The translations under genes were made by a program, and so were the position numbers. Positions 23,466 to 33,872 of a stretch of 64,000 nt of DNA are shown here, piece by piece. Numbering within the stretch: the first letter of the stretch is position 1; every line of letters starts with the position of its first letter. Under the pieces are notes generated by a model. The model made no database searches, was not told the DNA's origin, and worked only from the letters and a program-made list of their open reading frames with translations. Origin of the DNA: Desulfobulbus elongatus DSM 2908 (GTDB taxonomy: Bacteria; Desulfobacterota; Desulfobulbia; Desulfobulbales; Desulfobulbaceae); assembly GCF_000621145.1 (NCBI RefSeq), contig NZ_JHZB01000004.1:124001-188000 (forward strand). The letters run 5' to 3'.

Positions 23466-26400
23466 GGGCGCCCTCCCCCCCGGCAGCAGTCGTCCAGGGC
23501 CTCGATGAACGTTTGGTCCGGCCGGAAGGCATGAATGCCGGTGCCGGCCGGATGGCTGGGATGCATGGCCCGCAGGAAGAGGTAGTAGGCGCCACCGAAA
23601 TGCTCGTCGTATCGGTATGCCGCCAGCCGGGAGCCGAGAAACCGGTGCAGGGCCAGGGTGTAGATCAGGGCCTGGAGCCGGTACTGGTGGCTGTCCATGC
23701 AGGCGTTCAGGGCCTGGGGGGTGTAGTGCGCCGCGCTCGGACCGAGAAAATTCGATTTGTAATCCACCAGGTAATAGCGGCCCCGGTGGCGGAAGACCAG
23801 ATCGATGAAGCCCTTCATCAGGCCGTGCAGCGAGGCCGCGCCGCCGGCGAGGGGCCGCAGCCCGGCCGCGGTGAGCAGGTTGTTGAGCCGCGCAGGATCG
23901 ACCTGCTCCAGGGGAAAGAGGAAGCTCAACTCGTTGATCCGGTCCGATCCGGCCACCTGGCAGAGGGCGCAACTGCCGGGCAGGGAGACCGCGAGCAGAT
24001 CGTCCAGCCAGCCGGCCAGGGCGGTCTGCCAGCGCGCATCGATGCCGGCCTGCTCCAGGCCCTGGGCGATCAGCGGCTGTTGCTCCCCGGCGGGCCGGCC
24101 GAAATCGATCCGTTCGAGCAGGGCGTGCAGACAGGTGCCGGCCTTGGGTCCGCGGGGAAAGGTGAAGATGGAGCTGAAATCCTCGGGCATGGCCGCCGCC
24201 GGACTGTCCCATTCGTCCCGGTCCGCTGCCTCGGGCAGGTCGGCGCCCGCGCTGAGGCGGGAATAGCTGGTCAGCGACCAGCCGGGGCTGATCCGGCCGT
24301 GGAAGGATGCCGGCTGCAGGCGCGGCGCAGCAACGGCGGTGGCCAGGCGATGGCTGCCGAAGGCGGCGGGCTGGGGTCGCAGGTCGAGCAGCGCTTCCCC
24401 GTCGTTGAGCGATTCCAGGTCGCGGCGCAAGGCATCGTCGTCTTCCGGGCAGCGGCCCTGGTGGAGGAGATGGGCCAGGGCGGTGCGTTCCAGGCCGCTC
24501 ACCCGACCCCAGCAAAACAGGCAGCCGGATCGGGCTCGGGTCAGGGCCACGTAGAGCAGGCGCACCTCCTCGGCCAGCGACTCCTCCGCCGCCCAGCGCC
24601 GGTGTTCCTCTTGGCCGGTGCCCAGGTCGAGGACAAGGCGCAGGCTGTCGCGGGCGTGGAAGGCGAGGGGACCGCCGGTGTCCGGCGTCCGGCCGGACCA
24701 CAAAAACGGCAGGACCACCACCGGAAACTCCAGGCCCTTGGCCCGGTGGATGGTGACGATCCGCAGCAGGTCCTCGTCGTCCTCCAGGCGCAGCAGTTGA
24801 TTGTCCTGATTGGGGTCGGGATGGTCGATCTGGTGATGCAGCCAGCGCAGCAGGGCCGCGGCGCCGTGGCGGCCGGCCGGACTGGCCTGGAGCAATTCGG
24901 CCAGATGGAGATAGTTGGTCAGGCTACGGCGGCCGCCGTCCCTGGCGGTCAGCCGCCGGGTGACCTGCTCGGTGGCGAGGAGATGCTGGAACATGGGCAG
25001 AAAGCCCTGCTCGAGCCAGAGCTGCCGGTAGCGGAGCAGGCCGGCCAGCCGGGCCTCCCAACGCTCTTCGTCGGCGGCGAGGCGATACAGTTCCTCGCCG
25101 CTGCACCCGAACAGGTCGGTCACCAGCGCGGTGCGGATGCCCGCCATGTCGGCGGGCGCGGTCAGGGCGGCCAGCACCTGGGCCAGGGCCTTGGCCTCCG
25201 GGGCGGCGAACACCGAATCCTGGCTCGTGGCGGCGCAGTTCAGGCCCCGGCGATGCAGGCCCTGGCGCATGGCCTCGGCCTCGCGGTTGGTGCGGGTGAG
25301 GATGGCGATGTCAGCGGGCGCAAGCGGCCGGCCGGCGATGGCGGCACGCCCCTGCCTGCCCGCTTCCAGAAGCGAGACGATGGCGTCGACGCAGAAATCG
25401 ACCGCCGCCCGGCTCGCCCGCTCCTTGCTGATGGTGTTCGCCTTGCCGCGCCGCAGCCGTTCGCCGTCGAGGAGCAGGCCGGTCAGCGGCGGCATGGCCC
25501 GGCCGGCGAGCACAAGCGGCTCGGCCCTGGCCGGCTCGGCGGCCCGGACGGGCTGGAAAACGATGTCGTCCTGGAAGACAAAGGCGTTTTCGCGGCGGCC
25601 GAACAGGGTGTTGATCGCCCGCACCATGGCCGGGGTGGCCCGGTGGTTGACGCCCAGGGTGGCCCGGTGGTCCGGGGCGGTGGCGCGGCGCGCCCGGATG
25701 TAGGTGAAGATGTCGGCGCCGCGAAACGAGTAGATGGCCTGCTTGGGGTCGCCGATGAGCAGGAGGGTGCCGCTGCCGCGATAGATGCGGGAGAAGATTC
25801 GGTATTGGATGGGGTCGGTGTCCTGGAACTCGTCGATCAGGGCGGCGGGATGGCGCGAGGCGAGGCGGGCCGCCAGGTGCGGGCCGCTGCCCGGCTGCGC
25901 CAGCGCTCCGTCCAGGCGGGTCAGCAGGTCGTCGTAGGTCAGCCAGCCCTGGGCCCTTTTGCGGCGGTCGAGTTCGGTGTCGAGGAACTGCCGGGCCTGC
26001 CGCAGGACCTGCATGACCAGCAGGCGCCGCAGGCGGTCGTGGACCTGGAGCCATTGATCGAACAGGGCAAAAAACGGGTGGGCGGGCGGTTCGTGCTTTG
26101 CTTTGACATGGGTAGCCATGACGGAGGCGGCCAGCCGGTCGATGCCGTCAGGAAGAAGGAAAGGCGGCTCGATTTGTCCGGCCAGCCGGTCCATGTCGTC
26201 GAGCAGTTGGGGCACCCGGTCGCTTAAGCGATAGGCGTTGTCGTTGCGCTTGAGACCGGGGTCGTCCGCCAGGATGGCGCCCACCTGCGGCCGCTCGCGG
26301 TGCCAGCTCTCGCCCAGCCCGGCAAAGAGTCGGCGGCCCTCCTCCTGCAAAGACGCCACTTCGGCCTCGTCGATCTCCGGAATCAGGTCGCAGTCCCCTG

Positions 26401-26968
26401 CGGCGGCAACCTTGCCCAGGGCCCTGAGCAGCCCGGCCGGATCGGTCCAGGTGGTGGCGGCCCAGGCCGCTTCCCCGTCGCCGGCCGGATAGAAGCGGTT
26501 ACGCCAGAAATCCTCGATCACCTGGAGGCGCAGGTCGGCCTCGTTGGTCATCAGTTCGGCTTCGAAGGGCATGGCCGCCTCGAAGGCGTGTTCCTGAAGG
26601 ATGCGCTGGCAGAAGGAGTGGATGGTGTGGATGGCGGCCTCGTCCAGCCGCACCAGGGCGTCGGCGAGCCGCTGCCGGGCCGCTGCCGGCGGGACGGCGG
26701 CCAGCAGGGCCGCCAGGAGCGGATCGGCCTCGTCCTTGTTGTCCAGATGGTCGACGGCTTGGCGCAGGCGCTGGCGGATGCGGTCGCGCAGCTCGCCGGT
26801 GGCCGCCCTGGTGAAGGTGACCACCAGGATCTGGTCGATGGCCAGTTCCCGTTCGAGCAGCAGGCGGAGGAAGAGCAGGGTCAGGGTGTAGGTTTTGCCG
26901 GTGCCGGCGCTGGCCTCCAGCAGCCGCCGGCCGTGCAGGGGCAGGGTGAGCGGGTCAAGCGGCTGCAC
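23462..26968 (-). CDS. recB: Exodeoxyribonuclease V beta subunit
   Basis: This 1168-residue 3'-5' helicase/nuclease starts with GTG. Walker A is EASAGTGKTYTL (18-29), motif II DEFQDTDPIQY, then motif III L-L-I-G-D-P-K-Q-A-I-Y-S-F-R-G-A-D-I-F and the motif T-I-H-R-A-K-G-L-E-F-P-V-V. The C-terminal PD-(D/E)xK nuclease core is visible as Y-Y-L-V-D-Y-K-S-N around residue 1065. The length is close to E. coli RecB (1180). It overlaps recC by 14 bp and recD by 4 bp, indicating coupled translation. Confidence 0.97.
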   Translation of the reverse strand: MQPLDPLTLPLHGRRLLEASAGTGKTYTLTLLFLRLLLERELAIDQILVVTFTRAATGELRDRIRQRLRQAVDHLDNKDEADPLLAALLAAVPPAAARQRLADALVRLDEAAIHTIHSFCQRILQEHAFEAAMPFEAELMTNEADLRLQVIEDFWRNRFYPAGDGEAAWAATTWTDPAGLLRALGKVAAAGDCDLIPEIDEAEVASLQEEGRRLFAGLGESWHRERPQVGAILADDPGLKRNDNAYRLSDRVPQLLDDMDRLAGQIEPPFLLPDGIDRLAASVMATHVKAKHEPPAHPFFALFDQWLQVHDRLRRLLVMQVLRQARQFLDTELDRRKRAQGWLTYDDLLTRLDGALAQPGSGPHLAARLASRHPAALIDEFQDTDPIQYRIFSRIYRGSGTLLLIGDPKQAIYSFRGADIFTYIRARRATAPDHRATLGVNHRATPAMVRAINTLFGRRENAFVFQDDIVFQPVRAAEPARAEPLVLAGRAMPPLTGLLLDGERLRRGKANTISKERASRAAVDFCVDAIVSLLEAGRQGRAAIAGRPLAPADIAILTRTNREAEAMRQGLHRRGLNCAATSQDSVFAAPEAKALAQVLAALTAPADMAGIRTALVTDLFGCSGEELYRLAADEERWEARLAGLLRYRQLWLEQGFLPMFQHLLATEQVTRRLTARDGGRRSLTNYLHLAELLQASPAGRHGAAALLRWLHHQIDHPDPNQDNQLLRLEDDEDLLRIVTIHRAKGLEFPVVVLPFLWSGRTPDTGGPLAFHARDSLRLVLDLGTGQEEHRRWAAEESLAEEVRLLYVALTRARSGCLFCWGRVSGLERTALAHLLHQGRCPEDDDALRRDLESLNDGEALLDLRPQPAAFGSHRLATAVAAPRLQPASFHGRISPGWSLTSYSRLSAGADLPEAADRDEWDSPAAAMPEDFSSIFTFPRGPKAGTCLHALLERIDFGRPAGEQQPLIAQGLEQAGIDARWQTALAGWLDDLLAVSLPGSCALCQVAGSDRINELSFLFPLEQVDPARLNNLLTAAGLRPLAGGAASLHGLMKGFIDLVFRHRGRYYLVDYKSNFLGPSAAHYTPQALNACMDSHQYRLQALIYTLALHRFLGSRLAAYRYDEHFGGAYYLFLRAMHPSHPAGTGIHAFRPDQTFIEALDDCCRGGGRP

Positions 26969-29900
26969 GGTCGTCCTCCAGATGGGTCAGGATCGGGTCG
27001 TAGAGGGTGGCCAGTTCGATGAAGTCCGGGCTGGTTGCAAAGCGCTCCTGAGGGAAGCACAACCGGTAGGCCGGATCGCTGCCCTCGCCGGCGCGGCCAA
27101 AGCCGTCTTCCCAGATCTGGCGGGCGGCTTCGTCAGGGTCCTTCCTGTCGCGGCGGCACGCCTCGGCCCAGGCCAGGCTGGTTTCGGGGAAAAAGGGCAG
27201 GGGCGCGGCCAGGCCCCGCCAATAGAAATCGAGCAGCGCTTGCAGGTGGCGCTCGGCCTCGGCCACCGGCCGGAGAACGATGCGTCGCACCGGATCGTTC
27301 GTTTTGGCCGGGTCGCGGGACAGATGCACGGACACCGGCGGCAGACCCTCCGGGGCCTGGAGATTGAGGAGCAGGTGCCGGACCCACAGGGCGATCAGGT
27401 CGGCGCCCTTGAGGGTGCCTGTCCGCCAGGTGATTCGGCCCGAGGAGAAGCAGTCGGCCAGCCAGCCGGTGAGGCGGAAGGGACCGATGGCGCAGTCGAT
27501 GGCCACCGGCTCCCGCGGCTCGGCGAGCAGAGGGCGGAGCTGTTCGGCCAGTTGGGCGCCGACAGCGGCGATGCCGGCGAATTCGGCCCGGCCGAAACCG
27601 CTGCATGGGAGCGCGCCGCCGGTTTCCAGGCCGCGATGGATCTGTTCCGCCGACATCCCCGCCAGCAGGCCGGCCACCGTTTCCCGGCGCAGGAGGTAGC
27701 GGTCCAGGTGGTCGAGGGCAAAGGGCTCGCTCTCGGCTATGGCGGTGCTCCTCTCCCGCAGGCGCAGGCCGAGCGTCCGCTCCAGGAAGAAGCGGACCGG
27801 ATGGCGCCAGAAACCGGCCAGTTCGTCGACATCGACGGTCCGCCGTTCCTCCGGCGGCGGCGCCAGGACGCCGTGGAGAAAGGGTGGCGGATCGGTTTCC
27901 TCTGCCGCCGGCAGCCAGGCCGGATTGAAGCTGGCCGTTGCCGTGGTGCCGTCGAAACAGCGGCGGCTGAAGGGCTGCATCGGGTGGAAGGTGGTGAGAT
28001 GGGCAGCAACGGCTGTCTCTTTTAGCAGACAGCCCTGGGCGAGATAGTCGCGCAGTTCGGCGACCACCGCCGAGGGCGGGGCAACGGCGTCGTCGCGCTG
28101 ATTGCGGCCGGTCCAGGACAGGTAGAAGACATCGCGGGCCGAGAGCAGGGCCTCCAGAAAGAGATAGCGGTCGTCCTGGCTGCGGTTGCGGTCGCCCAGG
28201 CGCGGTTGCGCCGCCATGAGGTCGAAGGCGAAGGGATGCTGGCGGCGGGGAAAGGCCTGGTCGTTCATCCCCAGGAGACAGACGATGCGGAAGGGCACGG
28301 AGCGCATCGGCACCATGTTGCAGAAGGTGACCCGGCCGCTGAGAAAGGGCTGGCCGCCGGCCGGCTGGGTGAGGGCGGCGTGCAGATGCCGTTTGAGCAC
28401 GGCGAAGCTCAGCGGGGAGGTGTAAGCGGCCAGGCGGCAATCCGCGCGCAGGCTGGCGATCGCCTCCCGCAAAACCCGCAGCCCCTGTTCTTCCTCTTCG
28501 GCGGCGAACAGATCGTCGATGAGGGCGAACAGGTCGTCGCACCAGGCCGCCACCGGCCGGTCCCGTCGCAGGCGAAGACGCCAGCCGGACAGGGTGTCGA
28601 CCAGGGCGAGAAAGCCGCCCAGGGCCTCGGTTTCGCCACCGGCCAGGTGGCCATAAGGGAGACGGTCGGCCTGGGGTTCCCGGCAGTCGCCCATCAGGTA
28701 ACCGAGCAGCAGACGGTCCATGCCGAACCGCCAACTGTGCAGATCGCCGGCCCGGACCTCCAACTCCTCCCGGTGCGCCGCGTCCAGGCCCCAGCGGATG
28801 CCCGTCTCCCGGACCCAGTCGTGCAGCCGCGGCAGGATGGCCGGATCGAGGCCGAAGCGGCGGAGCAGGGCGGGCGTCTCGCACAGGGCCAGGACCTCGG
28901 GCGCGGCGAACCGGCCGGGGAGCAGGTCGAGCACATCGAGCAGGCAGCGGACCAGGGCGTACTCGCCGGCCAGCGGCCGGTCGGCGATCGACCAGGGGAT
29001 GCGCCGCTCGCCGGTGGCCTCGCCGAACACGCCGGTGACCGCCTCGACATATCCCTGGATATCGGGGGCGCTGACCAGGATATCGCCGGGAGTCAGGTCC
29101 GGGTGCTGCCGGAACAGATCGAGCAGCCGGTCGTGCAGGATCTGGACCTCGCGCAGCGGCGAAGAGCAGCAGTGGAACTGGATCGAGCGGTCGCCGGGGG
29201 CGAGCGGATGGCGGGTGGCCCCGGCGGCGGCACGGTCGTGCAGGTCGAGGATATCGTTCTGCAGAACGGCCAGCACATGGGCCGGTTCGTGTTCCTGGTA
29301 CAGGTCTATTTCTTGCAATTCACCGTCAATGTCGAGCAGCTGGCGGAAAAAGTCCTGGCCGAGCGCGCCCAGCGAGGCGAGAAGCGGATGGCCCTGATCG
29401 ACATAGGCGTCGAGGGCTGCCGCCTGCCGGTGGCGATCCCGTTTGCCGGCCCGCCGCCGGGCCGAGACCAGGTCGCCCCAGTAGTGGCGGCAGGGGCTCA
29501 AGTGAAACAGATGCACTTCGGTGTGGTGGCTGATCCGCTCGACGATCTCCACATAGACCGGCGCCAGCGAGTTGAGGCCGAACAGGTGGCAGCGCTGCGG
29601 CAGGAGGCCGCCAGCCGGCTCCCCATCGGCCAGCTGCCGGAAGTGTTCGGCCAGACGGGCCCGATGGGGCATGGCATCGGCGGTCAGCGCCCGCCAGAGC
29701 ACGGCCTGCCAGTGGTCGTCGCCGCCCTGCTGCCAGCGGTTGAGCAGGTCGGGGCGATAGACCAGGTACTGGTCGAAGATATCGGCGATCCGGCCCGAGA
29801 GCTGGTCGAGCTTGCTGCCGTCACCATCGTCCTTGAGGTAGGCGGCCGGTTCGCGGAAACCGGGGCGGGCGAGCAGGGCCGGCAGCAGGGAGGCGATCCG

Positions 29901-30173
29901 CCAGCGCAGCACCGGTTTGCGGAAGACGTCCTCCTCCGGCAGGCTGCCCGCAAGCCGCCGCACCAGATCCCAGACGAAGCGGGCCGGCAGGGGGAAGTGA
30001 AGATGGGCGGCGATGCCGTCGGCAAAGGCCAGACGCTGCGCCACCCATTGGGCCATGCCCGGATTGTGGACCACGATGATCTCGGGGGCCAGCGGATCGG
30101 GCAGGGGGTCGCGGAGCACGGCCCGGAGTTGCTGCAACAGGATCTCCAGCCGGTTGGATTGATGCAGATACAC
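26955..30173 (-). CDS. recC: Exodeoxyribonuclease V gamma subunit
   Basis: This 1072-residue RecC protein is the Chi-scanning, scaffold subunit with inactivated helicase and nuclease folds. It begins Y-L-H-Q-S-N-R-L-E-I-L and has the family stretch V-V-H-N-P-G-M-A-Q-W-V (about 35-45), then P-L-A-G-E-Y and D-Q-A-F-P-R-R. The start is a GTG. The gene order recC-recB-recD lacks the ptrA insertion seen in E. coli. A 176-bp divergent gap separates it from a hybrid histidine kinase gene. Confidence 0.95.
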   Translation of the reverse strand: MYLHQSNRLEILLQQLRAVLRDPLPDPLAPEIIVVHNPGMAQWVAQRLAFADGIAAHLHFPLPARFVWDLVRRLAGSLPEEDVFRKPVLRWRIASLLPALLARPGFREPAAYLKDDGDGSKLDQLSGRIADIFDQYLVYRPDLLNRWQQGGDDHWQAVLWRALTADAMPHRARLAEHFRQLADGEPAGGLLPQRCHLFGLNSLAPVYVEIVERISHHTEVHLFHLSPCRHYWGDLVSARRRAGKRDRHRQAAALDAYVDQGHPLLASLGALGQDFFRQLLDIDGELQEIDLYQEHEPAHVLAVLQNDILDLHDRAAAGATRHPLAPGDRSIQFHCCSSPLREVQILHDRLLDLFRQHPDLTPGDILVSAPDIQGYVEAVTGVFGEATGERRIPWSIADRPLAGEYALVRCLLDVLDLLPGRFAAPEVLALCETPALLRRFGLDPAILPRLHDWVRETGIRWGLDAAHREELEVRAGDLHSWRFGMDRLLLGYLMGDCREPQADRLPYGHLAGGETEALGGFLALVDTLSGWRLRLRRDRPVAAWCDDLFALIDDLFAAEEEEQGLRVLREAIASLRADCRLAAYTSPLSFAVLKRHLHAALTQPAGGQPFLSGRVTFCNMVPMRSVPFRIVCLLGMNDQAFPRRQHPFAFDLMAAQPRLGDRNRSQDDRYLFLEALLSARDVFYLSWTGRNQRDDAVAPPSAVVAELRDYLAQGCLLKETAVAAHLTTFHPMQPFSRRCFDGTTATASFNPAWLPAAEETDPPPFLHGVLAPPPEERRTVDVDELAGFWRHPVRFFLERTLGLRLRERSTAIAESEPFALDHLDRYLLRRETVAGLLAGMSAEQIHRGLETGGALPCSGFGRAEFAGIAAVGAQLAEQLRPLLAEPREPVAIDCAIGPFRLTGWLADCFSSGRITWRTGTLKGADLIALWVRHLLLNLQAPEGLPPVSVHLSRDPAKTNDPVRRIVLRPVAEAERHLQALLDFYWRGLAAPLPFFPETSLAWAEACRRDRKDPDEAARQIWEDGFGRAGEGSDPAYRLCFPQERFATSPDFIELATLYDPILTHLEDDRAAA

Positions 30174-30349
30174 GCACTACTCCAGGTGTTGGGATCGGGA
30201 ACGGTTTGGACCGGACCGGAGGCGGGAGGCGGGCGAGTGCATGGCTGAATTCGGGAAGCAGCGGTTTTTATTTGTATGGAACCAGGCAAGTTTTGCTATA
30301 CTTCATTCATTCGGGAAGTTCTGTCGAATGTTTTTTCGCATCCAAGGCC

Positions 30350-33202
30350 ATGAAGCACCGGTTTGATTACCAGCATGTCGCCCTCGCCCTCCTGGCCACC
30401 CTGATCCTGGCCGGCCTGTTCTATCTCCCGTATCTGGCGGTCCGCAACAAGACCATCGAGACATTCCGCGTGCAGCAATCGCTCCTGGCGCAGCAGGCCG
30501 GCGCCGGCTTGCAGGAGTATGCGGCCACCTACGAAAAAGCGCTGACCTATCTGGTGCAGCAAGCCGCCATCCAAAACCTCGACGACAGCGGCAGGGCGCT
30601 GCTCCGCGATTTTCTGGCCATCCATCCGCAGGACATTGCCGCCATTCACCGGCTCGACGCCACCGGTGCCTCCCTGTTTGCCTCCCCGGAAGAATGGGCG
30701 GACGATCAGGGCGTCGGGATGCATTGCCGCCAGATCCGGGAGCGGTCCAATCCGGCGATCAGTGACCTCCTCAGTCTGCCGGATGGCGGCCAGCGGGTTT
30801 ATTTTTCCGTGCCGGTGCGCCGGGACGGACAGTTTGACGGCTGTCTCTCCTTTTCCCTTCCCTTTCCCAAGGTCGCCAACCGGTATCTGGCCCAGATTCC
30901 CCTGCATCACGGCGCCTCGGTGCTGCTGTTCAGCCAGAGGGGCACGGTTCTCGCCGCCCCGCAGGAAGAATCTCTTGTCGGCAAAAACAGTCACCATGTG
31001 CGGGGCGAGGAGGATGAACGGGCCCTGCTGCAAGCGGCCATCACCGATGGCGAACAGGAAATTATCGAGCTTTCCCAGGATGTTGGCGATGGCGACTCTT
31101 CCGGCGGCGGCAAGGTCTACGCGGTGGTTCAGCCGGTGGAACTTCTTGGCGACACCCGCTGGGCGATGGTCCTGCTGACCCCGGCCAAGGAAGTGCTGGG
31201 GGCCATGGCCGAATTCCGGTCCCAGTGGCTGATGGTGACGGGCATCGCCGTGGCCGCGGTCGGGCTGCTCAGCCTGTTGTTGAGCGGCATCGTGGCCAGG
31301 AGGCGGGAGGAGCAGCGGCAGCGGGCCGAGGAAGAACATCTGGCCGGGCTGCTCGATCTGGCGCCGATGGGGGTTTTCCTGGTGGACAGCGGCCATACGA
31401 TCTTCTACGCCAACCGCGAGGCGCGCCGGATGATCGGCGGTGACGGCAAACAGGTGCTCGGCCGTCCGCTCACCAATTTTCTCCATCGGGACAGCCGGGA
31501 GCAGGTGATCGCCAACATGGTGCCGCCCTGCGCCGGCCAGGCGGTCCATCTGGAGGCCGTGCGGCTGGTCGGTCTCGACGGCGCCGTGCACGATGTCGTC
31601 ATCACGGCGACGTCCTACCGGACGGGCGTGCAGCCGCAATGTCTCCTGCTGGTCCGCGACGTCACCGAGGAGCGGCGGTCGGCGGCCCGGCAGCGCCGCC
31701 TGATCGAGGCCGTCGATCAGGTCAGGGAGGCGGTGCTCATCGCCGATTGCGAGGGGACGATCGATTATGTCAACGCCGCCCTGGGCGACATGACCGGGTA
31801 CAGCCGGGAGGAATGTCACGGCCGGCCGGTCCGGATGCTGTGGGCCAAGGAGCAGGATGCCCATTTCGAGCAGAAGATCGAGGATGTGGTCGAACTGGGG
31901 GAGGTCTGGCAGGGACGGATCGTCAACCAGCGCAAGGACGGCAGCCTGTTCGTGGCCGCGGCCACGGTCTCGCCCATGCGAGACATCAGGGGGGATGTGG
32001 CCCATTTCGTCCTGGTGCAGCGCGATATCACCCATGACGTGGAAATCGAGTCGCGCATGCGCCAGGCCCAGAAGATGGAGGCCATCGGCACTCTGGCCGG
32101 AGGTATTGCCCACGATTTCAACAATATCCTGGGCGGAATCATCGGCTTCACCGATATGGCCCTGCTGCAGAGCACGCCCGGCACCGACGTCCACAACAAC
32201 CTGCTCCATATCCGCCAGGGCGGCAGGCGGGCCGCCGATCTGGTGCAGCAGATCCTCACCTTCAGCCGGCAGTCGGCGATGGAGAAGGTCCCGGTTCCGG
32301 TGGCGCCGCTGATCAAGGAAAGTCTCAAGCTGATGCGCGCCACCCTGCCGTCGACCATCGACATCCGCCAGGATGTGCTGACCACCGACGCGACGGTCAT
32401 GGCGGCGCCGGTTCAGATCCAGCAGATTATCATGAATCTGTGTGCCAACGCCTTTTACGCGATGCGCGAGAAGGGCGGCAGCCTGACCATCCGGCTGGAG
32501 CATGCGACCCGGGCGGAACTGGGACGGCCGGAGAAGGACGGCGGCGACGACTGGGTGGTGCTGACGGTCGAGGATACGGGCCAGGGGATCGAGAGCGATA
32601 TTCTGCCCAACATCTTCACGCCCTTTTTCACCACCAAGCAGCCGGGCGAAGGCACGGGCATGGGGTTGAGCGTGGTCCACGGCATCGTGCGCGAACTCGG
32701 CGGCGAGATTTCGGTGCAATCGCAACCGGAGCAGGGCAGCGTGTTCACCGTGCTTCTGCCGGAAGCAGACCGGAAGAAAAACGGCCACCTCTCCAGCAGC
32801 GAGGAGCCGCTGCCGGTGGGATCGGAACACATCCTGGTGGTGGACGACGAAAAAGAGATCCGGGAAACCTGCCGGATGATGCTCGCCCACCTGGGCTACA
32901 CCGTGACCACCGCGGGCAATCCCCTGGAGGTCCCCGCCCTGATCGAACAGGCGCAGCCGCCGGTCGATCTGGTGCTCACCGACCAGACCATGCCGAAAAT
33001 GACCGGCATTGATCTCACCAGGAAAATACGGCGGTTGCGGCCCGAGATTCCTGTCATCCTCTGCACCGGGTATTCGGATCGGCTCAACTACGACATCGCC
33101 TGCGAAGCCGGGGCCTCCGATCTCCTGATGAAACCCATGGATCTGCGCGGGCTGGGCATGGCGGTGCGCTCCGCCCTCGACGTCAGCCGCGCCTCCGTTT
33201 AG
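30350..33202 (+). CDS. Membrane hybrid sensor histidine kinase (sensor-PAS-PAS-HK-REC)
   Basis: This 950-residue protein has a transmembrane segment (about 10-30), an extracytoplasmic sensor of about 260 residues (Cache-like by layout), a second transmembrane segment (about 293-316) and two PAS domains (about 330-445 and 447-570). HisKA follows with phospho-accepting His588 (A-G-G-I-A-H-D-F-N-N), then an HATPase domain (N-box N-L-C-A-N-A, DTGQGI, GTGMGLSVV) and a C-terminal receiver (827-950) with Asp878 in LTDQTMP. No separate response regulator adjoins, so phosphotransfer may end in the receiver or go to a distant partner. A TATACT -10-like box at 30297-30302 lies 48 bp before the ATG. The frame is open further upstream but without a ribosome-binding site. 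Confidence 0.93.
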   Translation: MKHRFDYQHVALALLATLILAGLFYLPYLAVRNKTIETFRVQQSLLAQQAGAGLQEYAATYEKALTYLVQQAAIQNLDDSGRALLRDFLAIHPQDIAAIHRLDATGASLFASPEEWADDQGVGMHCRQIRERSNPAISDLLSLPDGGQRVYFSVPVRRDGQFDGCLSFSLPFPKVANRYLAQIPLHHGASVLLFSQRGTVLAAPQEESLVGKNSHHVRGEEDERALLQAAITDGEQEIIELSQDVGDGDSSGGGKVYAVVQPVELLGDTRWAMVLLTPAKEVLGAMAEFRSQWLMVTGIAVAAVGLLSLLLSGIVARRREEQRQRAEEEHLAGLLDLAPMGVFLVDSGHTIFYANREARRMIGGDGKQVLGRPLTNFLHRDSREQVIANMVPPCAGQAVHLEAVRLVGLDGAVHDVVITATSYRTGVQPQCLLLVRDVTEERRSAARQRRLIEAVDQVREAVLIADCEGTIDYVNAALGDMTGYSREECHGRPVRMLWAKEQDAHFEQKIEDVVELGEVWQGRIVNQRKDGSLFVAAATVSPMRDIRGDVAHFVLVQRDITHDVEIESRMRQAQKMEAIGTLAGGIAHDFNNILGGIIGFTDMALLQSTPGTDVHNNLLHIRQGGRRAADLVQQILTFSRQSAMEKVPVPVAPLIKESLKLMRATLPSTIDIRQDVLTTDATVMAAPVQIQQIIMNLCANAFYAMREKGGSLTIRLEHATRAELGRPEKDGGDDWVVLTVEDTGQGIESDILPNIFTPFFTTKQPGEGTGMGLSVVHGIVRELGGEISVQSQPEQGSVFTVLLPEADRKKNGHLSSSEEPLPVGSEHILVVDDEKEIRETCRMMLAHLGYTVTTAGNPLEVPALIEQAQPPVDLVLTDQTMPKMTGIDLTRKIRRLRPEIPVILCTGYSDRLNYDIACEAGASDLLMKPMDLRGLGMAVRSALDVSRASV

Positions 33203-33699
33203 CCAGCCTCCTCCCCCCTTTCCCCTGAAGGGGGCTGCCGGTTTGTCGGCCAGCGAATCTCCAGCATCAACGCGTAGACCGCCTGATAGATCCTCGATTC
33301 ATTGCTGGCCCTGGGACCGGCGACATTCACCACGGCAAGTCCCTGGGTCCGTACCCATTCCTCCACCCGTGCCCGTGCCTGCTCCTTTCCGGTCAGGTCG
33401 AAATCGATATGGAGCAGCGGGCGATCATGCCGGATGGCCAGGGCCTCGGTCAGGGCCGAACCGCCGGTCAGCGGACCAAAGGAAAAGATCAGGGTGCCGT
33501 CGGCGGCACACACGTTTTTTTCCGTCCGGTCGCGATAGCGCTCCGAGGCCAGCTCCTGGAGGCGGTACCGTGCCGGCAGGGGACCCGCTTCGGTTTTCCT
33601 GCCCCTAGGCAACCAGCCGCCATGGGGAAGAGAAAGGGCGATGGCCGCATCGAGCGCGGCCTGATCGGCACCGGTCTGTCCACCGGAAATGATCATCAT
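33199..33699 (-). CDS. SLOG-superfamily protein, putative molybdenum carrier-like
   Basis: This 166-residue Rossmann-like protein is of the putative molybdenum carrier (MoCP) group within the SLOG superfamily. It starts with I-I-S-G-G-Q-T-G-A-D-Q-A-A-L-D, the nucleotide- or ligand-binding loop. Typical later blocks are H-G-G-W-L-P-R-G-R-K-T-E-A-G and S-F-G-P-L-T-G-G-S-A-L-T. The family was named from a protein that binds polyoxomolybdate-like clusters; relation to YpsA/LOG proteins makes nucleotide binding equally possible. It overlaps the end of the histidine kinase gene by 4 bp, tail to tail. The function in this organism is unknown. Confidence 0.82.
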   Translation of the reverse strand: MMIISGGQTGADQAALDAAIALSLPHGGWLPRGRKTEAGPLPARYRLQELASERYRDRTEKNVCAADGTLIFSFGPLTGGSALTEALAIRHDRPLLHIDFDLTGKEQARARVEEWVRTQGLAVVNVAGPRASNESRIYQAVYALMLEIRWPTNRQPPSGERGEEAG

Positions 33700-33781
33700 G
33701 CTGAACGCCTCCTGATTCTGGTTCCGTGTAATTTCATTATGTTATGGATGGGGCACCCTCGTCGATCGAGAGGGAAACGGG

Positions 33782-33850
33782 GCATGTTAGTCCACGCTAA
33801 TTTTTTAGGTTTCTAACATGCTAGAAATACGCAATTAATTGTGAACATGC
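33782..33850. repeat. Three AACATGC half-sites forming inverted and direct repeats
   Basis: The gap between the MoCP-like gene and the Tat-exported hydrolase holds AACATGC three times: inverted at 33782-33788 (as GCATGTT) and direct at 33815-33821 and 33844-33850. The first two form an 8-bp inverted repeat CATGTTAG/CTAACATG with a 22-nt spacer. The second also lies inside the palindrome TTCTA-6 nt-TAGAA (33811-33826). All precede the -35 box at 33873. This looks like a multi-site operator for an unidentified regulator. Confidence 0.5.
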
Positions 33851-33872
33851 TGTTTTTTCGTTGTGCAAAGGG

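Noticed and set aside
21660-30248. Very long open frames opposite recD, recB and recC
   Set aside because: They mirror the codon pattern of the recBCD genes in GC-rich DNA, have no recognisable domains and would need full antisense coding.
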